A stretch of 12,609 nucleotides of DNA from Nitrososphaera_A sp036522495 (GTDB lineage Archaea; Thermoproteota; Nitrososphaeria; Nitrososphaerales; Nitrososphaeraceae), in NCBI GenBank assembly GCA_036522495.1, contig DATDFS010000305.1:1-12609 (forward strand), written 5' to 3'. The notes below the pieces were generated by a model that was not told the DNA's origin, made no database searches, and worked only from the letters and a program-made list of their open reading frames with translations. Positions 5,753-12,389 of the stretch are shown in pieces; within the stretch, counting starts at the first letter, position 1, and the number at the start of each line of letters is the position of its first letter. A program made the position numbers and the translations under genes.

Positions 5753-6607
5753 GTGAGCTTTAATAGGGATATACGTTACCAAAGTATAGTATTGACCACT
5801 CAGACTTTGATCATAGGCGATTCATCCTCTATGCCGGAAATTGATTCTGGATCTATCCATTTGACTGTTACTTCTCCACCCTATTGGAATCTTAAAAAAT
5901 ACGGAGAACAAGGATTAGGACCTAATCAGGCTTATTCAAAATATTTATACGAAATTCAAAGAGTTCTTAAGGAAATAAAGAGAGTAATGGCACCTGGAAG
6001 GTTTGTGGCTATCAACGTTGGAACCGCAGTATCAAACAATGGAATGAAACCTATTAACGCAGATATCGTTAAGATAATGGAGGATCTTAATTTCTCTTTC
6101 AGAAAAGAAATTATCTGGATGAAGCCAAAGGGGACTCAAGGATTGTGGCAACGGGGCGTAACTAAATTTCTCAAAAACCAACCATATCCTTGCTACTTCA
6201 GCCTGAATATTATGCATGAATATATCCTTATATTCCAAAATGAAGGTCAAATGCAAATTAGCTTTCAGCCGGAGCACAGGTTATCAGAGGAGTTCATTAA
6301 GCAGGTATCGTGGAGTATCTGGGAGATGGGAGTATCACATACCAAAGGACATCCTGCGCCATTTCCTGATATATTGGCTGAGAGATTAATAAAATTATAC
6401 ACAGTCAGAGGAGAGAGGGTCCTTGACCCGTTTGGAGGCAGTGGAACAACTATAAAAGCAGCGAGAGATTTAAAACGAAATTCTGTAGCATATGAGGTTA
6501 ATCCAGAATACATAAAATTAATTAAGAACAAGGTAGGATGGGGTAATGAATCATTTGAGTTAGGTATAAAATATGAAATTAGGCTCAGAAACCCCATCAC
6601 CAACTGA
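5753..6607 (+). CDS. DNA amino-methyltransferase, beta-type, probably N4-cytosine
   Basis: A 284-residue S-adenosylmethionine-dependent DNA methyltransferase. The catalytic motif IV TSPPYW (residues 40-45) comes first. Then come HPAPFPDILAERLI (200-213, motif X) and the SAM-binding DPFGGSGTT (225-233, motif I), then AYEVNPEYI (246-254, motif II). IV before I is the beta arrangement. SPPY rather than DPPY/NPPY favours N4-cytosine, though N6-adenine cannot be excluded. GTG 5753 is chosen because the frame is closed by a stop at 5693 with no ATG; TTG 5792 is a possible later start. The gene overlaps the next methyltransferase by 35 bases. No restriction endonuclease is seen nearby, so it may be a solitary modification system or a remnant of one. 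Confidence 0.88.
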   Translation: MSFNRDIRYQSIVLTTQTLIIGDSSSMPEIDSGSIHLTVTSPPYWNLKKYGEQGLGPNQAYSKYLYEIQRVLKEIKRVMAPGRFVAINVGTAVSNNGMKPINADIVKIMEDLNFSFRKEIIWMKPKGTQGLWQRGVTKFLKNQPYPCYFSLNIMHEYILIFQNEGQMQISFQPEHRLSEEFIKQVSWSIWEMGVSHTKGHPAPFPDILAERLIKLYTVRGERVLDPFGGSGTTIKAARDLKRNSVAYEVNPEYIKLIKNKVGWGNESFELGIKYEIRLRNPITN

Positions 6608-7757
6608 GTTAACAATAATAACGAATCTTTGTTGTTTAGACTGGGAATTTAAAACCACCCACACTGGATACTATACACATAGATGCCATACGTATTCAGC
6701 GAAATATATTCCTCAAATTCCAAACCTGTTAATATCAAACTTCACAAAAAGAAACGATCTGGTATTAGATAACTTTGTAGGCAGTGGAACAACTTTAGTT
6801 GAATCAAAACTCCTAGGCAGAAAGGCAATAGGTGTTGATATTAATCCTTTAGCATGCCTAATATCAAAGGTCAAAACAACAATCATAGAAAAATCAAGCA
6901 GGGATCAGATCTCAGAATTTTTAGTGTCTCTAAGAGACGACATTCTTCATTTACGGAGTAGTATTACGGTATCGGGTTTTAAAGAGAAAATTCTAGATAT
7001 GGATGACCCCTTTCCCAAGGCACTCCATAATAATATACCAAAATGGTATCATGAGAATGTAATCCATGAGCTATTGACAATAAAATCTAAAATTGACACT
7101 ATAGAGAATAAAGATGTTAAGGATTTTTTGTTAGTAGCGTTTTCTTCAATCTTGAGAAATGTTTCTAATGCTACGAGTGGATATGGAAATCTAATGATAA
7201 ACAAAAATGCCCCTACCAAAAACAAAATATACGAAAAGTTCTCGCGTGCAGTCACATACATGCTTCAAAGTACTTCGGAATTCAGCCTAGCAGCCACTAA
7301 ATCAGAAATAAGCGTAGTTAATCAAGATAGTAGAAGGTTACAATTCATTAATGATGAGACAATAGATTTCATCTGCACTCATCCACCATACATGGCTGCT
7401 GTTCCTTATGCAGAGTATCAAAAATTATCGCTCTGGTGGTTAGGATATTGCCAGGATAAGTTAGAAAAGAGCCTGATAGGCGGAAGACGCAGTAGAGATG
7501 ACACTCCAGAGAGATATTTTGATGATATGGACGTGTCATTGACAGAGATGAAAAGAGTGTTACGCAAGGAAAAATATTGCTGTATAACTATCGGTAATCC
7601 TGTTTATCATGGCAAAACTTGGATGCTAAATGATTTTATAAAAAACGATGCAAAGAAAATAGGTTTTAAACTTTTAAAAGAAATTAGGCGTGGAAAGTAT
7701 CATTCTACGATGGGTAAAATGAAAGAAGAGTTCATTATAGTTTTTAAGAACGAGTAA
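6573..7757 (+). CDS. DNA amino-methyltransferase, second of pair, HPPY variant
   Basis: A 394-residue protein of the DNA methylase N-4/N-6 superfamily. The N-terminal LDWEFKTTHTGYYTHRCHTY and SAKYIPQIPNLLI (residues 22-54) correspond to the TH..HPYPAKFIPQIP motif of this family. Then DNFVGSGTTLVESKLLG (66-82, motif I) and GVDINPLACLISKVKT. After a long helical insert with a conserved-looking SGYGNLMINKNAP comes the catalytic THPPYMAAVPYAEYQKLSLW (269-288). Here I precedes IV, the reverse of its partner. HPPY in place of S/D/NPPY is uncommon but PPY is kept, so activity is likely. ATG 6573 lies inside the first gene (35-base overlap), suggesting coupled translation. Two methyltransferases together often modify the two strands of an asymmetric site (inference). 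Confidence 0.86.
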   Translation: MKLGSETPSPTELTIITNLCCLDWEFKTTHTGYYTHRCHTYSAKYIPQIPNLLISNFTKRNDLVLDNFVGSGTTLVESKLLGRKAIGVDINPLACLISKVKTTIIEKSSRDQISEFLVSLRDDILHLRSSITVSGFKEKILDMDDPFPKALHNNIPKWYHENVIHELLTIKSKIDTIENKDVKDFLLVAFSSILRNVSNATSGYGNLMINKNAPTKNKIYEKFSRAVTYMLQSTSEFSLAATKSEISVVNQDSRRLQFINDETIDFICTHPPYMAAVPYAEYQKLSLWWLGYCQDKLEKSLIGGRRSRDDTPERYFDDMDVSLTEMKRVLRKEKYCCITIGNPVYHGKTWMLNDFIKNDAKKIGFKLLKEIRRGKYHSTMGKMKEEFIIVFKNE

Positions 7758-8261
7758 ATCTCAACTCAAGAAAGACACTTCAAGCGAGATCCTCTCAAGA
7801 TAGTAGACTTTGATGTATAAAAGTCATGCTACAAAGCAAATCCTTTATACTATATTATTCCGTTTTTGAGCCACTCGATAGATGGAAGCCTTTAAACAAA
7901 GTAGATTATTTATGATTATGCTATGCATAAAAAAGGCTAATGATTTGCACCTTGCAGCCTACAATAATAAAAATGCCAACCAACTCGACGCGTTATGATG
8001 AAATCATATTTATTTGTATTCCTAGTCTTTTTGAAAGTTTAGGCCAGATTTGCCGCTCGGCATAGCTATTAAATTAATCTCCATGATTGTTCATTTATTT
8101 ACCTATCTCCAGGCAGGAAACAAAGAGTAACGTGTTAAAAATTCTTGTATGTCATAGTCATACTCTATTACTTCTGTTAGCGGACTGTTACAAGCGAAAG
8201 CTAGGAAAGCCACTTTCATCAACAAATTAATAGGCTACAACATACCGTTTTTCAGATTGCA
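7758..8261. other. 504-base gap between methyltransferases and DUF763
   Basis: No gene supported on either strand; stops are frequent in all frames. A small inverted repeat TATGAT-GAA-ATCATA lies at 7994-8008, followed by a T-rich stretch, a weak terminator candidate. AAATTAATAG at about 8224-8233 could be the TATA element of the DUF763 gene. Confidence 0.4.
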
Positions 8262-9370
8262 TTGAAATCCACTGCGACCATAAACCTTCCATTACATGGA
8301 GGACATGCGCCCTCGTATTTGATCAGGCGAATGATTAAACTTTCCTACGCAATATCTAAGGTAATTGTGGATGAATATGGTCAGCAGGAACTTTTGAGAC
8401 GATTATCTGATCCTGTGTGGTTTCAAGCTTTCGGCTGTGTTCTAGGATTTGATTGGCATTCATCAGGAGTTACAACAGTAGTAACAGGAGTTATGAAGGA
8501 ATCATTAAATGAGGCTATTCACGGAATCTCCATTGCTGGAGGAAAAGGAAAGAAGTCTATAGAAACAAAAAACAATATTCCTAAGCTTGCTGAAAAACAT
8601 TACAATTTATCCTCTGCCAAAATTGATAATCTATTGTATGCAAGCAAGATGGCAGCAAAAATAGATAATGCAGCAGTCCAAGATGGCTATTCGCTATATC
8701 ATCATGTGATTCTTTTTGATAAGCAGGCAAACTGGACCGTGGTACAACAGGGTATGAACCCCAACAATAAAATGGCAAGAAGTATCATTGGATTTCAAAT
8801 TCTCTAAAGAGCTTCATATCCGAACCACATGCAGGAATTATAAGCGACTGTAAATGTCGAAATATCTTGGATATGACATCGATTGATTCGGCAGAAAATC
8901 AAAAAATCTCTGTAGATCTGGCAAGAGGAGATATTAGCAACCTAAAATCATCAGTATATAAAATAGCAGCCAGATACACACAGGAGGAAAGGACCACGTT
9001 GGATGATTGGATTATAGCAGCAGATTGTTCGAATAGTGGATATAAGATATGTGAGAATAGGAAGAAGGATCACTTGACTGAACATTATGCCATGCCTCGT
9101 AGATTGGATTGGAATGTGTTTAGAAAAGTTTACGATATTCAACCGCAAAATTATGAGCAGTTAATTTCTATCCCGGGGAATGGACCAGCTGCCATAAGGG
9201 CACTCTCTCTTATCGGTGAAATAATTTTTGGAGCTAAAGCATCATGGCAAGACCCCGTGAAATATAATTTTGCACATGGTGGTAAGGATGGCGTCCCATA
9301 TCCAGTTGCACGTAAGACCTACGACAAATCCATAAGTTATATTTCTTCTGCAATTAAGGCGCCGAAATAG
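8262..9370 (+). pseudogene. DUF763 protein gene broken by a one-base frameshift
   Basis: Two frames together make one full DUF763 protein of about 369 residues. The first (TTG 8262) holds LPLHGGHAP (9-17), LLRRLSDPVWFQAFGCVLGF, DWHSSGVTT, GGKGKKS, YASKMAAKIDNAAVQDGY and VVQQGMNP. After MAR (171-173, ending 8780) it derails and stops at 8807. Stepping back one base at 8780 restores KYHWIS, then SEPHAGIIS and ILDM, and runs on through SIDSAENQ, MPRRLDWNVF, the helix-hairpin-helix ISIPGNGPAAIRALSLIGEI and FAHGGKDGVPYPV to 9370. AGAAAG has become AGAAG. DUF763 has no established function; the HhH suggests DNA binding. Causes: a true inactivating deletion, a sequencing error in an A-rich spot, or frameshifting. 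TTG 8867, which gives the second half a start in its own frame, falls inside the family and is not a natural N-terminus. Confidence 0.86.
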
Positions 9371-9532
9371 AGAGAGGAGAGAATTCGATCTTTAAAGAAA
9401 TTGGCAGAATATTCTGATAGAATGTTCAGTCACAGTCACCCAGGGGTTTAGCAAGGAATCGAAGGTGATATGTTCAGTCTTCCAACGTGGATTGTTTGAA
9501 AATTACTGTCAGGATGAGCGTATGCACTTATA

Positions 9533-10273
9533 TCATATACTTGTTTGCAAATTACAAGATAAAGCACTCCAAGAAAAAGTATACCCAAAGGGTGCTGTAA
9601 CTGAATTGCAAGATTCTACAAGTAATTCTGTATATTTTCTTAGATCATAATCAGTCTTTTCGTTTATTAGCTCAATAGGGATAGATCTCTTCTGTTTTTT
9701 ATAGTAATTAGTTATAATATATTTTAGAATCTGTCCAGCTTTGAGAGACTTTCCCTCAATTCTAAGTTGCATTATTGCGTTTTTCTCAACGGTGTTTCTG
9801 CTCTGGTATTCATCTGAATTCTTTGAGAGCTGTTTTGTAAAAGCCAATTCATCAAGCTGAAATTTTCCTTCTTTTAGAAGTTGCAGGTATTTTTGGAAAG
9901 TATTTTTAACCTTTGGCATCAATACTTTGACCTCGTTTATATTGTTCCCTTTAGCCATTACTTCCAATATTTCTTTTTGACATTTGGATAAAAAAGGAGG
10001 TGTGTCTTGTCTTCTTGTTTCCATTCCTCTTATTTTCAAACTATCGTCTTCTTCAAATGCTCCAAAATAACGATTCGCTACTGGTAACTCACTGTTTCTT
10101 CTAGAATTAGCAAATACAATCCATTTGTATATACCTTCAAATGATATTGTAAAACCAATTTCTCTCTCTATTGATTCTTTTAGTTCCCCATAGAGCGTCG
10201 AAAATTCCTTATCATTATCGTTTACAGTAGTAGAATCAGCGGGTACCGTTTTCTTCCCGTTCCTATTTGTCAT
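9533..10273 (-). CDS. stand-alone thumb domain of family-B DNA polymerase, no catalytic domain
   Basis: A 246-residue protein that aligns by eye with only the C-terminal part of archaeal PolB. FTISFEGIYKWIVFA (41-55) matches LEYEGFYKRGFF; NRYFGAF (67-73) and KIRGMETRRQDTPPF (80-94) match the conserved K.RG.E..R.D motif at the palm/thumb junction. LAFTKQLSKNSDEY (143-156), KSLKAGQILKYII (175-187) and YTELLVESCNSVTAPFGY (214-231) match the thumb. Exonuclease, fingers and the YxDTDS catalytic motif are absent; the 28 residues before the homology are polar and unrelated (MTNRNGKKTVPADSTTV). It cannot polymerise alone. It has an intact frame, an ATG and a good TATA element, so it may be expressed as an accessory or inhibitory subunit, or be a truncated paralogue. 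Split PolB in Methanothermobacter is a precedent for a separate C-terminal subunit. Confidence 0.84.
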   Translation of the reverse strand: MTNRNGKKTVPADSTTVNDNDKEFSTLYGELKESIEREIGFTISFEGIYKWIVFANSRRNSELPVANRYFGAFEEDDSLKIRGMETRRQDTPPFLSKCQKEILEVMAKGNNINEVKVLMPKVKNTFQKYLQLLKEGKFQLDELAFTKQLSKNSDEYQSRNTVEKNAIMQLRIEGKSLKAGQILKYIITNYYKKQKRSIPIELINEKTDYDLRKYTELLVESCNSVTAPFGYTFSWSALSCNLQTSI

Positions 10274-10310
10274 TCATTTATTCAGTGACTAGTAGATAAC
10301 ATGACTGCAG

Positions 10311-10320
10311 CTTATAAATA
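10311..10320 (-). promoter_or_regulatory. TATA box for the polymerase-thumb gene
   Basis: TATTTATAAG on the minus strand closely fits the archaeal TATA consensus. With the usual 25-28 base spacing, transcription would start near 10289, giving a leader of roughly 16 bases before the ATG at 10273. Confidence 0.5.
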
Positions 10321-10427
10321 CCGCAAAGATTGCTTGCTGGTCTGATCTTTATCAGAAGGTCGAGGAACATGAAGGTTTTTCTTTTTTATCTTCGTCTACG
10401 CTGCTCGAATCAGGCCTGCAGGCTGTA

Positions 10428-10434
10428 AAAAAAT
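10428..10434 (-). terminator. T-run downstream of the VOC gene
   Basis: Seven A on the plus strand give seven T on the minus strand about 50 bases after the VOC stop, a typical archaeal terminator. GCCTGCAGGC (10414-10423), a perfect ten-base palindrome, lies just beyond it. Confidence 0.35.
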
Positions 10435-10485
10435 GTAGGCATTGTCAGGAACGAGCAATCGATTTAAACAGGAATAGTTACTCAC

Positions 10486-10899
10486 TTACTTCGCGCCCTC
10501 ATTAGTTTCCCATATGGCGAAACTGTTGTTTTCTGTGTCGAGGCAAAGTGCGAAGTAACCCATTCCTGGTACTGCATGTTTAGGAGCAACTACTTTACCG
10601 CCTAGCTTCTCGACTTTGGACGAGTATTCGTCCACTGATTTTACGTCTATATAATTAGTTACTTGCTGCTCTGGCATTTGTTTTTTCAGCATTCCGCCAC
10701 CTAACGCTTTATTTCCTTTATCATCTGTAGTTGTCACCATCCAATATTCCATTGGCTGACCATCTGCTGCTGAGGTCAGCTGCTGACTATCATCTGTACT
10801 AGGCCATTTTTCTATTTTCCATCCAAATAGATCCGTATAGAATTTCCTTGATCTTTCGATATCCTCTGAAGGTATTTCAAAATGAACTATCGTTGGCAT
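10486..10899 (-). CDS. VOC-superfamily protein (glyoxalase/bleomycin-resistance fold)
   Basis: A 137-residue protein with the vicinal-oxygen-chelate pattern. The first beta strand MPTIVHFEIPSEDIERSRKF carries H6 and is followed by FYTDLFGW (20-27). The second module has TNYIDVKSVDEYSSKVEKLG (81-100), GGKVVAPKHAVPGMGYFAL and a final DTENNSFAIWE with E131; H6 and E131 are the usual metal-ligand positions. The GGGM (67-70) and GMGYFA stretches are typical of the small subgroup widespread in soil archaea and bacteria. Substrate cannot be read from sequence. No Shine-Dalgarno is visible. It has its own TATA-like CTTTATTG about 25 bases upstream, but may also be co-transcribed with the possible 35-codon gene whose stop lies seven bases before it. 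Confidence 0.85.
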   Translation of the reverse strand: MPTIVHFEIPSEDIERSRKFYTDLFGWKIEKWPSTDDSQQLTSAADGQPMEYWMVTTTDDKGNKALGGGMLKKQMPEQQVTNYIDVKSVDEYSSKVEKLGGKVVAPKHAVPGMGYFALCLDTENNSFAIWETNEGAK

Positions 10900-10906
10900 T
10901 TTATTA

Positions 10907-11014
10907 TTATCTACGCCTCAATAAAGCATTAGTCATGCGACTACAACTGTTTCTGTTTGCGGCTCTCCATAACTCTTCTATCTCATCCAACTGCATCACA
11001 TTTGGCTTGCCCAT
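10907..11014 (-). CDS. possible 35-residue leaderless small protein upstream of VOC
   Basis: ATG 11014-11012 to TAA 10909-10907 on the minus strand, seven bases before the VOC gene. It reads MGKPNVMQLDEIEELWRAAN, then a basic end finishing in ALLRRR, a plausible amphipathic helix plus basic tail. A minus-strand TATA-like CTTATAAAC is centred about 27 bases before the ATG, so a transcript would begin at its first codon. It could be a leader peptide coupling translation to VOC, or a chance frame within the VOC 5' region. No family recognised. Confidence 0.35.
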   Translation of the reverse strand: MGKPNVMQLDEIEELWRAANRNSCSRMTNALLRRR

Positions 11015-11027
11015 GGGCAATACTATA

Positions 11028-11045
11028 CTTATATAGTTTATAAGC
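11028..11045 (-). promoter_or_regulatory. overlapping TATA-like elements upstream of the VOC region
   Basis: Read on the minus strand, GCTTATAAAC (11045-11036) and CTATATAAG (11036-11028) form two adjoining TATA-like elements. The first has the right spacing for a start at 11014, the second for a start near 11003. The region is almost symmetrical, so rightward transcription is possible too. Confidence 0.42.
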
Positions 11046-11372
11046 ATGCATGGGAAATTAAGTATATTTGCATACGTCAAGGGTCAACAAGAGGAATCAA
11101 ATAGACATACGAAGACTCGATCATTTGAAATACCAAATATCATGTTGGCTAATTTCTTTATACAATCATACACTTTAGTATCGAGCTTCCCCAAAATTGA
11201 TAAAGGAATTAACATTGAATCTAGTGGTTACACTCAAGGCTTCAAATACGTTCTTATAGGCTTGGAAAGTACAGAAATTGATGGATAATAACTCCCCCTC
11301 ATTCATAGTCGTTGCAGCAGCAGTAGTAGTAAGTGAGGCATCGCTAAAAGTTATGTTCGCCGAGAATTTCAA
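11046..11372. other. stretch without an assigned gene
   Basis: Open on both strands in part: an 80-codon plus-strand frame (11046-11288) and a 65-codon minus-strand frame (11372-11175). Neither has a ribosome site, a TATA element at correct spacing or a family motif. The minus frame includes a low-complexity Thr/Ala run from CTG/GTA-type trinucleotides (about 11312-11332). I see nothing decisive. Confidence 0.3.
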
Positions 11373-11379
11373 GAGGTGA
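11373..11379 (+). promoter_or_regulatory. strong Shine-Dalgarno of the zinc-ribbon gene
   Basis: GAGGTGA, ten bases before ATG 11390, pairs with the anti-SD CCUCC/UCACCUCC end of 16S rRNA. It fixes the start and argues the 55-residue gene is translated. Confidence 0.7.
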
Positions 11380-11389
11380 AAAAACTAAA

Positions 11390-11557
11390 ATGGAAAAGAT
11401 TTTTACATCAATAAGATCATTTACCGAACACAACAGCAAAACAAAATACTGCGTAAGATGCGGCAAGATCGCTACTCAGGAAGCCTTGTTCAACGTTGGC
11501 GAAGGCATTACCCTCATAGAAAAATATTGTGACGCGTGTGTAAAGGAAGTAAAGTGA
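11390..11557 (+). CDS. small zinc-ribbon protein, 55 residues
   Basis: ATG 11390 to TGA 11555-11557. The protein starts MEKIFTSIRSFTEHNSKTKY and has two cysteine pairs, CVRC (21-24) and CDAC (47-50), separated by 22 residues, the arrangement of a treble-clef/zinc-ribbon binding one zinc ion. The hydrophobic GEGITLIEKY precedes the second pair. Small CxxC...CxxC proteins of this size are common in Nitrososphaeria; role unknown, possibly nucleic-acid or protein binding. The start is decided by GAGGTGA at 11373-11379, ten bases before the ATG and a near-perfect match to the end of archaeal 16S rRNA. This is the only strong Shine-Dalgarno in the window, implying a transcript with a real leader. 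Confidence 0.8.
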   Translation: MEKIFTSIRSFTEHNSKTKYCVRCGKIATQEALFNVGEGITLIEKYCDACVKEVK

Positions 11558-11765
11558 TATTTTTGATTTCAAGAGATTGTCTCAAACTCATACTTCTGCA
11601 GCTAGAGTTCGATAAAATCCTGAATACATACTTTTTTCCTAAGGCTATTCTGGTAGATTATTATGCTTCACAGTGAGGTTGTTATGTTGCTGCTGTAATG
11701 TAATCTTTTTTTATTCAAAATATTCATATGGACATTTTATCTCTCCTGAAGAAGCGATATTGTTA
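11558..11765. other. gap after the zinc-ribbon gene
   Basis: No gene seen. T-runs at 11559-11564, 11631-11637 and 11705-11712 on the plus strand could end the zinc-ribbon transcript. Confidence 0.35.
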
Positions 11766-11921
11766 CTACCATAGACAATAAGCAGACTTCGGTAGCACCA
11801 GTATTTGGCTAACCAGGTTTGGCATGTGTATGTGGCAGTAATAATTTATGTTTCCCGGATTGTTTCCTGTAAATGATACGGTGTGGATTTGACCTCTCCA
11901 AAGTGTAAAGCTTCCAACTCC
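11766..11921 (-). pseudogene. C-terminal piece of a cupredoxin / blue-copper domain
   Basis: In the minus frame ending at TAG 11768-11766, the reading GVGSFTLWRGQIHTVSFTGN is followed by NPGNINYYCHIHM and LVSQILVL. This is the last part of a cupredoxin fold: a histidine in IHTV, then the YYC..H copper-ligand loop ahead of the final strand. Such domains are abundant in ammonia-oxidising archaea in electron carriers, multicopper oxidases and NirK. The loop has CHIHMPNL where CxxHxxM is usual, so the methionine ligand is shifted or lost. There is no start codon; upstream the homology ends where the integrase piece begins, in another frame. Hence a fragment, joined by recombination. Family assigned by eye from about 45 residues. 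Confidence 0.55.
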
Positions 11922-12178
11922 TCGACCTTGGTCTGTATATCTGCCCCTTGTCTTTCTAACTGATGGATATTTAGAAATGTCAAGTAAGGCTCTACTTTAC
12001 GAAATATCTCTGCCTCGTCAGAATCCTTCTTTGTCCAATAGGCAGATCCAGGATGCCCAATGAAATATTCAGAATAATCAGCATAACCAAGATCAGATAT
12101 AGTGGTTTTTACATGTCGTCTAAATGAATGAAGAGTAATTTGACGTCTTCTATTATTGCTGACATCTTCTCGATTCCC
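11909..12178 (-). pseudogene. C-terminal fragment of a tyrosine recombinase (integrase)
   Basis: A minus-strand frame begins abruptly at 12178 (a stop lies just before) with no start codon. It reads REDVSNNRRRQITLHSFRRH, then VKTTISDLGYADYSEYFIGH, then YWTKK and EIFRKVEPYLTFL. HSFR is the H-x-x-R catalytic box, and the H of FIGH is the next catalytic position. The nucleophilic tyrosine follows (YW or EPYL; not decided). The tail LERQGADIQTKVEELEAL is the coiled end typical of thaumarchaeal integrases. The open frame runs to 11846, but after about 11909 the homology passes to the cupredoxin piece in another frame. The N-terminal half and first catalytic arginine are missing, so it is inactive. 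Confidence 0.75.
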
Positions 12179-12389
12179 CTACCCATACGATCCAACGTTT
12201 TATTGTCCTGTATGCAAAGGAGTGTGGTTAGATAAAGGAGAGATAGATAAGATTGCAAAAGCTCAAAACGCTTATGAAGAAGAACATTATCAAAAGTATC
12301 ATAAAGACGGAAAAGATTATGACTATGATGATTATCATGAAAGAAGAAGGAAGAGAAGATTCTTAGGAGATTTATTTGATTTTGATTAA
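12179..12389 (+). pseudogene. 5'-truncated zf-TFIIB zinc-ribbon gene
   Basis: Plus-strand frame with PTFYCPVCKGVWLDKGEIDK, the second half of the zf-TFIIB zinc ribbon (CP.C.G.W.D.GE). It is followed by a long charged tail (YEEEHYQKYHKDGKDYDYDD, then ERRRKRRFLGDLFDFD) usual in such small proteins. The family normally starts with another C-P-x-C pair some 20 residues earlier; here that position is occupied by DNA of the integrase fragment on the opposite strand. The frame continues left to TTG 12156, but those codons (LTSSRFP) are antisense to the integrase. So the gene lost its first zinc half in the same event, or it is expressed as a chimera from TTG 12156. Confidence 0.68.

Noticed and set aside
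6032..7261. Minus-strand frames inside the methyltransferase genes
   Set aside because: Antisense to two clear genes with all catalytic motifs.
8581..9148. Minus-strand frames within DUF763
   Set aside because: Antisense to strong DUF763 homology.
9465..9650. 61-codon plus frame
   Set aside because: Mostly antisense to the polymerase-thumb gene, no motif.
11046..11288. 80-codon plus frame after a TATA-rich stretch
   Set aside because: TATA elements are too close to its ATG for rightward transcription to include it; no ribosome site or family match. Left unassigned.
11175..11372. 65-codon minus frame
   Set aside because: Includes a low-complexity Thr/Ala run from trinucleotide repeats and no gene signals.
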